In this document: positions 9,545 to 18,485 of the stretch, in pieces
Layout of the letters: each line of letters begins with the position of its first letter
Numbering within the stretch: the stretch's first letter is position 1
Source of the DNA: Flavisolibacter nicotianae
Lineage (GTDB): Bacteria > Bacteroidota > Bacteroidia > Chitinophagales > Chitinophagaceae
Reading direction: 5' to 3'
DNA: 64,000 nt
Assembly (NCBI RefSeq): GCF_003628535.1
Contig: NZ_RBCI01000015.1
Location: 1 to 64,000, forward strand
Notes under the pieces: generated by a model
Seen by the model: the letters and a program-made list of their open reading frames with translations, nothing else
Databases searched by the model: none
What the model was told of the DNA's origin: nothing
Translations under genes and position numbers: made by a program

Positions 9545-9870
9545 ACGGCACAGCGTTGCCCGGGTTGGTTGCCTTGGCTTTACAATGCAAATCGTTGAGA
9601 AGTCGAAATAAACGCCGGCTTTTTCTGTCACGGCAAGTTGTTGATTCCCCAAATTTCTCCTTCCCCCTTGCATACCACTGGTAAAACCGGGTGATTTCAC
9701 CTTCGGTGTGCTGACTTTTCCTGTCCGCTGGTCTTCGTTACGCCGCGACAGAAGGGGAAGCCGGAAACTTTCAGCCAACCATGGAAAACAGGGTTTGCAT
9801 GAGATGTCGTTGGTAAGAGTATTGGGCAAAGATCCCTTCAAAACGAAAAAACAAACCCCTTCGTGGAAAC

Positions 9871-10242
9871 ATGGCTCCGCACATCAAAACCATTTCACAA
9901 GTGCAAAGGGTTCTTGCTACCTTGGTCTTCAAAACTGCACATTATATGAGCTTCCAGCTTGTTACTGGCAGGCCAGACACTGCCGATTACCTGGTGTTTA
10001 CCACAACCTTCATTCACAACAACACTTTTTACAAGGCCGCACTTGCCGAGACAATCTCCTGGGAGGGAAAGGCAACCGGTACTTATGATGTATTGCTGCA
10101 ATCCGGCAGGGGTACCCAGCGGCTGACCCTTGTTGAAAAAGGAGAACACTGGCGGGCAGGCGATGAAATTGAACAGATTGGTTGTCCAGAGCAAGCGGTG
10201 GTGGATCTGCTGGGGGCTGTAATTGGTGAAGTCCGCAGGTAA
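9871..10242 (+). CDS. Small hypothetical protein
   Basis: The 123-residue frame starts at an ATG preceded by A-rich sequence. The composition is protein-like with mixed charged and aliphatic residues (VEKGEHWRAGDEIEQIG, CPEQAVVDLLGAVIGEVRR). No family was recognised. It lies alone on the plus strand between a terminator and the 3' end of a sensor kinase gene. It may be real but has no independent support. Confidence 0.42.
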   Translation: MAPHIKTISQVQRVLATLVFKTAHYMSFQLVTGRPDTADYLVFTTTFIHNNTFYKAALAETISWEGKATGTYDVLLQSGRGTQRLTLVEKGEHWRAGDEIEQIGCPEQAVVDLLGAVIGEVRR

Positions 10243-10723
10243 ATCGCCACCTCCGCTCTACCCCACAAAGGACAATCTGATGGTTGTTTCTGCCCAATTG
10301 CTTTGCCAGTGCAAGGTGAAGAATACTGGCTGCTTACACGGCGAAAAACGTGGGCAGATAAAAAAGATCCGGCTGGCAACGAAATGATCGAAACGCGAAG
10401 GCCTGCAGACACAACACAAAAGGATACAGGGACCGTTTGCTTTTGGCGATTCTTTGTCTTTGCCTTGTGATAAGATTAAGGAACAGCAAAAGAACTTTGC
10501 ATTTCCAAACCCCAAACCATATGTCGATTGTAGACTACATGAACATTGTACTGACCGTTCTCAGTTTTGCCCGGATGACCCTTTACACCGCACTCAGCAA
10601 GCTATCCTGATTGATCCTTTACTCAGGGAGGAAAAGTTGAACGTTCCCGGCAACCGGCTGGCAATTATAAGAAAGCAGCACAAGAAAACAGGCTTGCAAA
10701 AAACGGCAAAGTGATTGCGTTTG
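10243..10723. other. Intergenic stretch with no convincing gene
   Basis: One tiny plus-strand frame at 10521-10610 encodes 29 residues (starts MSIVDYMNIVLTVLSF) with a hydrophobic middle and could be a small peptide, but there is no support beyond its start codon. The other frames look random. Confidence 0.35.
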
Positions 10724-12862
10724 TTACACTTCGTTGCTGAATGGCTGGCCGGCATATTTTTCCTCTGAAAAGCTCAGTTCCGGGAGAGGAATGGTCACTT
10801 TCAAACAGCATCCCTTTCCACCCGGCGACGAGAGACTAACTCTTCCCTTCAAAAAACTCACACGGCTTTCGATGTTTCGCACTCCGATCCCTTTGGAAGC
10901 CTGGATGTTTTTCAATCCGACTCCGTCATCCGTGATCTCGAGACAGACAGAATCCCTGTTGGTTTCCAGGACAATTTTTGCCTGGTCGGCATGTGCATGT
11001 TTAATGATATTGTTGCACTGTTCCTGCACAATGCGGTAGAGAATCAGCTTCAGTTTGTCGCTTACCCGATCTTCCGCAAACTCCTGCACGTTTAGCTCCA
11101 GCTGGAAACTGGCAGCAGCCTGCATTTCCTCTACCAATCCCTGGAGAGTTTCTACCAACGTACTGTGAAAAGCCGGCGGCACCAACTTGCGGGAAAGTTT
11201 TCTGATCTCTTCTATTGCCATATTGACATTCTGGTAGCCTTTGTGCAAGCCACGCTGCAGGTGATCCGTCCCCTGGCCCTGTGCCAGTTCGAGGTAGAGC
11301 TTGGCCGATGTGAGAATCTGGTTCACGTTGTCGTGCAGTTCACGCCCCAGCTCTTCGCGTTCCTTTTCCTGGGCATGTATCGTGGTTTCGGCAATTAGCT
11401 TTTGCTGTTTGATCTGGTGCTGCACCAGCTCGTTTTCCAGTTTCAGCTTTTCGGTTACGTTGTTGGCAAGCACCAAACGTGCCGGATGTTCTTCGTACAA
11501 AATCGTTTCCGATTTGATCTCCACCATCAGCAACTTTCCAGCCTTGGTTTTGTGTTTCCAGATCGCTGGAGACTGATCCGATTTCAGTTTCTGCATATGC
11601 GCCAAAAAAGAGGCGACCTCTTCGTCCGGCCGCAGGTCTTTGGCAGTCAGCTGAAGAAATTCTTCCCGGGAGTATCCGTAGGCTCCAATTGCCGCCTCGT
11701 TAACGTCGAGAACCTTCATTGTCGCCTGGCATAGGATCCACATCGGCATTGGGTTTTTTTGAAACAACAATTTATAATTGGCGGCTTCCTTTTGCAGGCG
11801 AAGCTGCGCCTCACTGACCTGCCGCGACATGGTGTGAAACGCACGGGCCAGTTTTCCGATTTCGTCGCGACGGTCTACCTGTACGAACGGACGGTAATTA
11901 CCGGCCGTCATCGCAACGGCAGCCGCCGTCAGTTCATTCAACGGCCGTGTAATGTTCCGGCTTAACACCCAGGCCAGGCCGACACCGACCGTCAGCAAAA
12001 GACCCGCAACCAGTAGTTGCCAGAACAGGGCACGGCTTGCCGCGGCTACTAATTTGTATTTCGGAACCGTGACGGCTACGACCCATTCGGTATGCGGTAT
12101 CAATCGGGCAGAAGCAAAAAGTTCATCGCCGTCCGGCTGCGGAAACCTCAGAATCGTTTTCATGGCCCCCACAACCTGTTTGGGCACCGTTACGATCTTA
12201 TCCATATCCGTCCACAAACCGGCATCCGTATTGCCGATATACATGGCAAACTGATCGCCCATCAGTTTTGCGATGTTGCTGCCACTGCCGCTGCGGGCCC
12301 GCATTTTGCGCCAGCGAACGAGATAGCCCAATACCGGTAAACTGTCACCAATGGGGACGATCACAGGATAGTAAACGGCACTCCCGAGCTGATAAAGCCC
12401 ACCGACGCAGCCAAACCGGGCACAACCGGGAAAATTTTCATGAAAGAAAGACTTTCGAAAAGCTGCCTCCTGCAGTTTTGCCTGCCCGGTTCCCATCACC
12501 GGTGCACCGGTGGTGTCGATCACTTCAATAAATGCGTATGTACTGTCCTGTTGTAAACCCGACAAATAGGCCAATGCGGCCTGACGGGAACTGTTTTGAT
12601 CGTTGGTCAATACCTTTTTGATCGCCTGCGGCTTTGCAATCACCCGGGCTGCCGCAAGCATTTCCTCAACATTTGCTGCAAGCATTTTGCTCAGTTGCCG
12701 CGGCAATGTCTGTAACCGTTCTTCTCCAACCACTAGGGCGGCATTGCGAACACTCCAGTACGACCCAATACCAAATACCAGGATGACACTTAACAGGAGC
12801 ACGCAGATCAAAAGCGAAAGACGCTGGCGAATGCGGAGACGGTACGTGAAGAACGAACTCAT
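10724..12862 (-). CDS. Membrane sensor histidine kinase (HAMP-PAS-HisKA_3)
   Basis: The product is 712 residues from the ATG at 12862, chosen because the transmembrane helix then begins at residue 15; the frame upstream has no domain. TM1 is about 15-35, an extracytoplasmic sensor region 40-275, TM2 280-301, HAMP 302-354 (SRNITRPLNELTAAAVAMTAG), PAS 362-473, and a HisKA_3 dimerisation helix with the phospho-acceptor His510 in EELGRELHDNVNQIL. A C-terminal HATPase follows (EITDDGVGLKN, GIGVRNIESRV). This class usually phosphorylates NarL/LuxR-type regulators, but no partner regulator is adjacent, so it is an orphan here. The signal is unknown. Confidence 0.9.
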   Translation of the reverse strand: MSSFFTYRLRIRQRLSLLICVLLLSVILVFGIGSYWSVRNAALVVGEERLQTLPRQLSKMLAANVEEMLAAARVIAKPQAIKKVLTNDQNSSRQAALAYLSGLQQDSTYAFIEVIDTTGAPVMGTGQAKLQEAAFRKSFFHENFPGCARFGCVGGLYQLGSAVYYPVIVPIGDSLPVLGYLVRWRKMRARSGSGSNIAKLMGDQFAMYIGNTDAGLWTDMDKIVTVPKQVVGAMKTILRFPQPDGDELFASARLIPHTEWVVAVTVPKYKLVAAASRALFWQLLVAGLLLTVGVGLAWVLSRNITRPLNELTAAAVAMTAGNYRPFVQVDRRDEIGKLARAFHTMSRQVSEAQLRLQKEAANYKLLFQKNPMPMWILCQATMKVLDVNEAAIGAYGYSREEFLQLTAKDLRPDEEVASFLAHMQKLKSDQSPAIWKHKTKAGKLLMVEIKSETILYEEHPARLVLANNVTEKLKLENELVQHQIKQQKLIAETTIHAQEKEREELGRELHDNVNQILTSAKLYLELAQGQGTDHLQRGLHKGYQNVNMAIEEIRKLSRKLVPPAFHSTLVETLQGLVEEMQAAASFQLELNVQEFAEDRVSDKLKLILYRIVQEQCNNIIKHAHADQAKIVLETNRDSVCLEITDDGVGLKNIQASKGIGVRNIESRVSFLKGRVSLSSPGGKGCCLKVTIPLPELSFSEEKYAGQPFSNEV

Positions 12863-13392
12863 AGTAAAGGGTTGTACAAAAGTGACCGCAATACAGCGTG
12901 CGGGTTGAAATTGATTGTTTCCAATTGAACGCGGTTGCCAAAATAACGGTTGCAAGCCAGAAATACAAACCGACCGCGGCCTTTCAGCACGTAAAATTGC
13001 CAGGATCCAGCGCATCCTGCACAACCCGTTTTTGGCAATCCACCGAGCAATAACGCCGGCATTCTTTGCGAAGCAGGAAAGAGTGAACGAATCACGCATA
13101 CCGATACACAGAGCTTCGCTAGTGGGGCGTTTAAAACAACGTTACTTTTTTTTGAATAATAACGCGGCAGAAGAAAGTCCTCTCAGCGCTGAACGACTAC
13201 GGGCCGATCACATTGCAAAACGCCTTCATACAAGGTGCTGCACACTCGTCCTGCCCCTTCCTATCTGCTCCCCTCCGAAGTAAGGCGATTTTGAAATACC
13301 CGCCTGTTGGCTACAGGGGTTACCCTGCAAACGGCAGCCCACCCATTTACAGGTTTTATGCCAATGACTTGCTGTGCAGGATCGCATTCATT
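12863..13392. other. Intergenic stretch upstream of the sensor kinase
   Basis: Apart from probable promoter sequence for the kinase, no gene or repeat is supported. The open frame that continues the kinase gene upstream to 13099 has no domain and an unusual composition, so it is treated as non-coding. Confidence 0.4.
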
Positions 13393-13563
13393 TCACCACT
13401 GTTTGGGATTCCATACCTGCATAACGGTTTCAATGCAATTAAGAAGATCCGTTCTGCTTTGCAGGTTGAAGAACAGGAACAAGATGAAGACAATGGCAAG
13501 AACAGTTACCAGGTAGAGGGTGTTGGTTAACGCCAAAGTGGGCTCGCACAAACGAAATATCAT
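13393..13563 (-). CDS. Possible 56-residue single-pass membrane protein
   Basis: This frame starts 44 bp after the TonB receptor stop on the same strand. It encodes one clean hydrophobic helix (TLYLVTVLAIVFILFLFF) followed by a short polar tail ending WNPKQW. Spacing and orientation suit a small membrane protein co-transcribed with the receptor. No family recognised; chance hydrophobicity cannot be excluded. Confidence 0.4.
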   Translation of the reverse strand: MIFRLCEPTLALTNTLYLVTVLAIVFILFLFFNLQSRTDLLNCIETVMQVWNPKQW

Positions 13564-13607
13564 GCGATACACGCTTTTCAAGCTTGGGTTTGCGCCGCCT
13601 TGTGAAC

Positions 13608-15812
13608 CTAGAGCTTTATGCCGGCCGTAATGTAAAAACTCCGCCCGTCTGCCGGCAGGATGCCAGGTCCAGGATACATGTTGATCCGTCGGGTAAAGTA
13701 TTTTTTGTCCGCTATATTGTTGATGCCAGCCGAAAGGGAATAGTTCTTTAAGAACCGCCAATTGACACTCAGGTCCCAAAGCTGGTAAGAAGGGACCAGC
13801 CCGGTCGCACCCAGCGGGTTTGCCACCGTGTTGTTGGCGTCTGCAAAGCTTTTGCCCACATAGGTGTACGTTACCTGCCCCACCCAGGTTTTGTGTTGCC
13901 AGGCAAGGCCTGTCCGGTTGGTCCACTGCGGTGTGCCCTCTACCCATTTGCCTTTCAGAGTGGTGTTGATTCCCGCTTTTGTTATCTCGCCACTGAGGTA
14001 CCGAGCATGGGTATAGGAAAGCGCATTGAACAGCCGCAGTTTGTACAAGGCTCCGGCATGATAACCCGGTAGCAGCAGGCGGGCAAAGGAAAACGACACA
14101 TACGCTTCCAGCCCTTTGCTGACTGCATCGCCGATGTTGGTGGTAAACAAATAACTTTTCCCGTTTTGATCCTTTAGCGTGAGCTGTCCGACCCTGTCGC
14201 CGTAAAAAAGATAAAAGCCATTCAGATCAAATTTAAGGACGTCCTGTACCTGGCCCCTGTACCCCAGGTCAATGTCATAGCCTTTGCTGTCTTTTAAATT
14301 GGGGTCAACTACATCAATCCGGTCGGCCGGTGTGACATTGGAATAAAGAAAGGGACGATAAGCCTGTGAGACGTTGCCATACAGTTCAGTTTCCCGGGAA
14401 AGCGTGTACTGCAAACCGGTACCAAACAGAGGGAAGTTGCGCCTGCTCGTGTAACTGACCGGCACCGACGCATTGTTGATCACACCCGTCATTTTGGTGT
14501 CAATGAGCTCATAACGAAAACCCGGGGTCACGGAAAACCGTTTCGTGAGTTGAAAAATATTTTCTGCAAAAAGCGCCGCATTGCGCGAATGCAGGCGAAG
14601 ATCAATTCCATAAGGCCTCACAAGACCCAGATCAAAATCACTGCCGGTTGTCCCTACTCCTTTTTGCCGCCGTTTGGTCGTTTGGTCAAAGAATCGAAGT
14701 CCAGCGGCAAGCGTCTGGCTGGCGCCCTTCAGGGTGTAGTGGTGCAGCAGCCTTGCCTCGGTGGTAAACCCTTTGTAGTAGTCCCTGTCTACCTGGCGTG
14801 GGTTGTAGCTGCCCAGCGAAGTATTTACCGTATCCAAAATGTTGGGCGGATTGAGGAACTGCACGCTGTTGCGTTCGCCGGTGAGGACATGGGAGGTTAG
14901 CTGTATACTGGTGCGGGCCGTAAATGCGTAGTGAAACAGCAGGGCAGGAATGTTGATGACCGGGCTGAAAAAATTGCGGCTGCGCAGCGAGCCCCTGGCG
15001 TTTGCCGCAAACTGCTCATCCGTCAGTCCACCTGCAATCTGCTCGCGGTACTGCATGCCGGAAAACTGGAACGCAACGGATCCCTTCTCACTAAACGCAT
15101 ACCGGACGGACGCATAGTAACTCTGGTAAAGGAAGGCCGCGTTTTTGCGCCAGCCATCACCACTGCGATTGTCATAATAGGCATAGTAACGCCATTTCCC
15201 TTTTTGCCCGCCAACCGCGCCGAAGGTGTTGAAGAAATTAATGGAACCGCGGGTTTGCTCCATTTCCAGGGAAAAGGCTTTTGTGCTATCCCCCTCTTTC
15301 ATTTCATAATTCAGCATGCCGCCAAACTGCGGCCCAAATTGAAGGGCGGCAGAGCCCCGCACCAACGCAATCCGTTGCACCCCCTGCATAGCCGGTGTAT
15401 AGTGCGCTTCCGGGTAGCCGAAAACATCGGAGTTGGTGTTGTAGCCGTTTTGGCGCATGTTCATTTCGATGGAGCGGTGGGCATCGGTGCCACGGGTCCC
15501 CACGTTGATCTGGGCACCACTCCCGCTCATGTCCCAGATGGTCAGTCCCGGGATCTGCGAAAACAACTGGCGGGAAAGATTGCCGGCCAGGTTGGCCTTG
15601 GCAGGGTCGAGCAAAACACTGTTTGTCTTTTTACCGGCATAGATGTGCATGCCTTCAACTGCTTTTAGATAGGGCGGGTGGTTCAACCGGAGGGAAGAGC
15701 TGACAATAATGCTGTCGAGGGTACGCTCCGGCAGGGTGTCTATCGATCGGCCGGACTGCCCGTTGGCCAACTGGCCCGCGAACAGTAATAAGGCAAAACA
15801 AATCTTTCTCAT
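13608..15812 (-). CDS. TonB-dependent receptor, FecA-like (iron chelate type)
   Basis: The product is 734 residues from the Met at 15812, which gives a proper signal peptide (MRKICFALLLFAGQLANGQ); the longer frame upstream adds only unlikely sequence. The plug domain covers about 50-190 (LSRQLFSQIPGLTIWDMSG, INVGTRGTDAHRS, QRIALVRGSAALQFGPQFGG), followed by a 22-strand barrel ending in ...DGRSFYITAGIKL. The plug wording resembles ferric citrate and other siderophore receptors rather than SusC proteins, and there is no SusD partner. It imports a ligand across the outer membrane using TonB energy; an iron chelate is likely but unproven. No Fur box was identified upstream. Confidence 0.88.
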   Translation of the reverse strand: MRKICFALLLFAGQLANGQSGRSIDTLPERTLDSIIVSSSLRLNHPPYLKAVEGMHIYAGKKTNSVLLDPAKANLAGNLSRQLFSQIPGLTIWDMSGSGAQINVGTRGTDAHRSIEMNMRQNGYNTNSDVFGYPEAHYTPAMQGVQRIALVRGSAALQFGPQFGGMLNYEMKEGDSTKAFSLEMEQTRGSINFFNTFGAVGGQKGKWRYYAYYDNRSGDGWRKNAAFLYQSYYASVRYAFSEKGSVAFQFSGMQYREQIAGGLTDEQFAANARGSLRSRNFFSPVINIPALLFHYAFTARTSIQLTSHVLTGERNSVQFLNPPNILDTVNTSLGSYNPRQVDRDYYKGFTTEARLLHHYTLKGASQTLAAGLRFFDQTTKRRQKGVGTTGSDFDLGLVRPYGIDLRLHSRNAALFAENIFQLTKRFSVTPGFRYELIDTKMTGVINNASVPVSYTSRRNFPLFGTGLQYTLSRETELYGNVSQAYRPFLYSNVTPADRIDVVDPNLKDSKGYDIDLGYRGQVQDVLKFDLNGFYLFYGDRVGQLTLKDQNGKSYLFTTNIGDAVSKGLEAYVSFSFARLLLPGYHAGALYKLRLFNALSYTHARYLSGEITKAGINTTLKGKWVEGTPQWTNRTGLAWQHKTWVGQVTYTYVGKSFADANNTVANPLGATGLVPSYQLWDLSVNWRFLKNYSLSAGINNIADKKYFTRRINMYPGPGILPADGRSFYITAGIKL

Positions 15813-16034
15813 ACAGTAAACGGCACAAGTGAATGGAGGCGCCAAGTTAGGAACAAACAGCGGCAGGACTCCGCTGCTTGCATACACGCAGCCAAAAATT
15901 GCGAAGTTTTTTGACGCCCATGCGTACACCAGCCAGTTCTAATCACATTTTAATCTGGCCAGGTACCCCTGCAAGGTGTTGAAAAGCGCCTTCCAGGTTC
16001 CCCTTCTATTTTGCCAGCAACCGGCAAGTAGAAT

Positions 16035-17786
16035 CTATTTTCGAAGTGAAAGGATATATCTAACCATTTCTGCTGCGTCCTTCCTGGACAGGTGCGGATG
16101 CGGCAACATCGGAACCCGTCCCCAATTCCCGGAACCGCCGAGCAGGACCTTGTTCGTTAACGTGCTGATGGCAAAAGACCGGTTTTGGTACCGCCTTGCC
16201 ACATCGATAAAAGCGGGGCCAACCAATTTCTCACCTATTCTGTGGCAGGTGTAACAATCGTTTTTTGCCAGCAATACCTCTCCCAGCTTTTTTCCCTTGC
16301 TATATGCTTTGTCTTTCCCTATTCGTCTACCGGTTGTGGCAGCTCGCTCTTTTTTAATGCCAGCCTTTGACAGTTTCGTTTTCCCCGGCGCAGCCCTTTC
16401 GACTATTTTTACTTCGCGACCACCTTCAAACCTGATCCAGTCCAATGCTGCCAGGTAGGTGTTGGGCGCATCGGCTTTTACAAATACAAAATACAGGTCA
16501 TGTTTTCCACCGGGGTCGGTAAGGGTGGTACTCACCTCTTCGTATCGTTCCCAGGCCCCGGTTACCTTGTAAGAAGCGGTACTGACCAACTGTCCACCAG
16601 GTGCATCGATGTGAACCTCGATGGCCGCATCCATATCTTTCGAGGAATACCGATACCTGAGGCGGTGAACATCTTTCAGGTCAATATTTTTTAGTACGAA
16701 GTACGAGCGGTTGTTAATGTGATTTAGTGTCCCCTTTTCTATCTTAATATCCCCGACAAAGTCCGCCTGTTCCGCCTCCACTTTTGAAGGACGCAGCACC
16801 ATCACATCTTTACTTGTCAGTTGCGTAACGGCATCACGTTTATCAGTATAGGAAGCTTTAAAAACATAGCGTCCTTCGCTGTCTGAACCGATATGTTCAT
16901 TCAATACCTCTGTTCCCGCCTGTGGGATTTCCATGTCCGGTTTATCGACGGCCATGGAAAGAATATACTTTACAACCGCTGTAGCTTCTTCTCTTGACAA
17001 CTGCGGGTGAGCACTCATAACCTGCACCCCCCAAACGCCACTCCCACCCGTAATGATTTTATTGGCCATGCGATCGATGGCATTTTTGTTATTCCAGTAT
17101 TTTTCGGAAACCTGCATAAATGAAGGAACAGAGGATTTGCCCATTACCTGGTGACAGGTTTTACAATCGTTAGTTGCCAGCAGGTTTCTGCCAACCTCGT
17201 AATTTTCTTTTTGTCGGTCATCAGTCACTACAGCATCATCTGCCACGTGAGGGAGGTATTTCATCGTCACCCGGAGTTTGTCCCTGTCGAATTCTTTGTT
17301 TTCATTTACCTCAACTGCATACCTGAAGGTAGTTGGCCTTTCAAAAAAAAAGGTACTGTTATCGGAAACAAGAATGGTCACCTTCGGCAGGCTGTGACCG
17401 ACCTTGATTTCTACCGTATCCATACTGCTTTTTCCGATGGAATTGGTGACTTTCAATACCACATAATAATTACCGTTGTTTGGAAAGGTGAAGGTTGGAT
17501 TGGGTTCAGTTGAAATGATCTCGTTGTTTACTGTCCATTGATAGGCAAGTTTCTCATTCCCGTCGTGATCATCGTTGCTCTTGCTGCGCAGGGCTGCTTT
17601 GAACGGTGCAAGGCCAAACGTGTCATTGGTCGAAATATTTGCTACCGGTGCAGGGTTGCCGCCGCTGTGATTGTTGCGCTCAACCCTCGTGTTTGCACGC
17701 GGTTTTACACTTTTACAGTCGTAAAGGGCAAACGCAATGAAAAACACTGCAAGGAAAGCAAACAATCTTTTTTTTTCAGCCAACAT
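16035..17786 (-). CDS. Exported PKD - cytochrome c - CBM6-like - cytochrome c protein
   Basis: The product has 583 residues with an N-terminal hydrophobic leader (FAFLAVFFIAFALYDC; the Cys could be a lipid anchor, though the lipobox is poor). A PKD domain covers about 45-130. The first haem site CKTCH is at 208-212, with a possible Met ligand in VMSAHPQL. A CBM6-like beta-sandwich at about 335-475 contains VEAEQADFVGDIKIEKG and YFVFVKADAPNTYLAALDWI. A second haem site CYTCH at 511-515 has MLPHPHLS as its Met region. Such domains are usually appended to PQQ or glucose-dehydrogenase-like enzymes in Bacteroidota; here there is no catalytic domain, so it may carry electrons from a partner dehydrogenase while binding carbohydrate (inference). 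Confidence 0.85.
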   Translation of the reverse strand: MLAEKKRLFAFLAVFFIAFALYDCKSVKPRANTRVERNNHSGGNPAPVANISTNDTFGLAPFKAALRSKSNDDHDGNEKLAYQWTVNNEIISTEPNPTFTFPNNGNYYVVLKVTNSIGKSSMDTVEIKVGHSLPKVTILVSDNSTFFFERPTTFRYAVEVNENKEFDRDKLRVTMKYLPHVADDAVVTDDRQKENYEVGRNLLATNDCKTCHQVMGKSSVPSFMQVSEKYWNNKNAIDRMANKIITGGSGVWGVQVMSAHPQLSREEATAVVKYILSMAVDKPDMEIPQAGTEVLNEHIGSDSEGRYVFKASYTDKRDAVTQLTSKDVMVLRPSKVEAEQADFVGDIKIEKGTLNHINNRSYFVLKNIDLKDVHRLRYRYSSKDMDAAIEVHIDAPGGQLVSTASYKVTGAWERYEEVSTTLTDPGGKHDLYFVFVKADAPNTYLAALDWIRFEGGREVKIVERAAPGKTKLSKAGIKKERAATTGRRIGKDKAYSKGKKLGEVLLAKNDCYTCHRIGEKLVGPAFIDVARRYQNRSFAISTLTNKVLLGGSGNWGRVPMLPHPHLSRKDAAEMVRYILSLRK

Positions 17787-17851
17787 GCAATACGGGTTTC
17801 CGGAACTTCGTTGGGAGACAGACCTATCAACAGGGATGGTTTCTCTTTTTC

Positions 17852-18214
17852 TTATTTGACACGATCAACTTCCTCACGCCTCCTGGATAGCGGATCGGCA
17901 CAGGCATAACCATCCCGCACCCATACCTGAGTTTTTGCATTGAGGTGATCCAGTATTTTCCGGTAAATCACCCTGAAACATTTTTCATCTATAGGGATAT
18001 TGAAACTGTTCCAGTGTACGTTGTTCTCCGTAAGCTCGTCTCTGACAATGAACTTATCCTGTGGTGCCCGCCCAGTGAATTCACCGGTGCGAATAGCCAG
18101 TGCGCCGGTCGAGGTAATCAGGCCTTCTTTCAAACATAAGGTATCTTGAATGAGCGCTTCCGGAGAAGACTGGTACCGGATAGCCGTTGTAATTTTCTTT
18201 AGCATAACCGTCAT
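17852..18214 (-). pseudogene. pckA: 5' fragment of ATP-type phosphoenolpyruvate carboxykinase gene
   Basis: About 100 residues match the N-terminus of ATP-dependent PEPCK (normally about 530 residues): EALIQDTLCLKEGLITSTGA, then RTGEFTGRAPQDKFIVRDE, then VHWNSFNIPIDEKCF and WVRDGYACADP. The match stops at ADP; a short unrelated tail and a stop follow. All nucleotide-binding and metal-binding regions are absent, so it cannot be a working enzyme. Candidate starts are the Met codons at 18214 and 18205. It lies downstream of the malate synthase-like gene on the same strand, at the left end of the SusCD-linked cluster, and looks like a breakpoint relic. An intact copy would be expected elsewhere in the genome. 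Confidence 0.82.
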
Positions 18215-18485
18215 CTTATGGAGGTGAAAGATTGAAAAGGAAAAGGGGTCGGCCTTTTCAGTAAAACAAGCAATGCAGAAAAAATCCAGCCTGCCATACA
18301 GCCAGCAAGACAGGCCCTGGCCTTTGCAAGAGTGAATCGATGGGGAAATAGAATTGTTCATGAAGGTGACTGCTTCTCGCAATGTGAGCAAACGCTTCAT
18401 AAGCAATGACCCAAAACAACGTATCCGGAAAATGCCTTACAGATAAAAACCTGGCAAAAAGCAGCCAAAAACAATGATGTTTATC

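Noticed and set aside
12863-13099. N-terminal extension of the sensor kinase
   Set aside because: The frame is open but the sequence has no domain, would bury the first membrane helix behind 79 odd residues, and the Met at 12862 gives normal topology.
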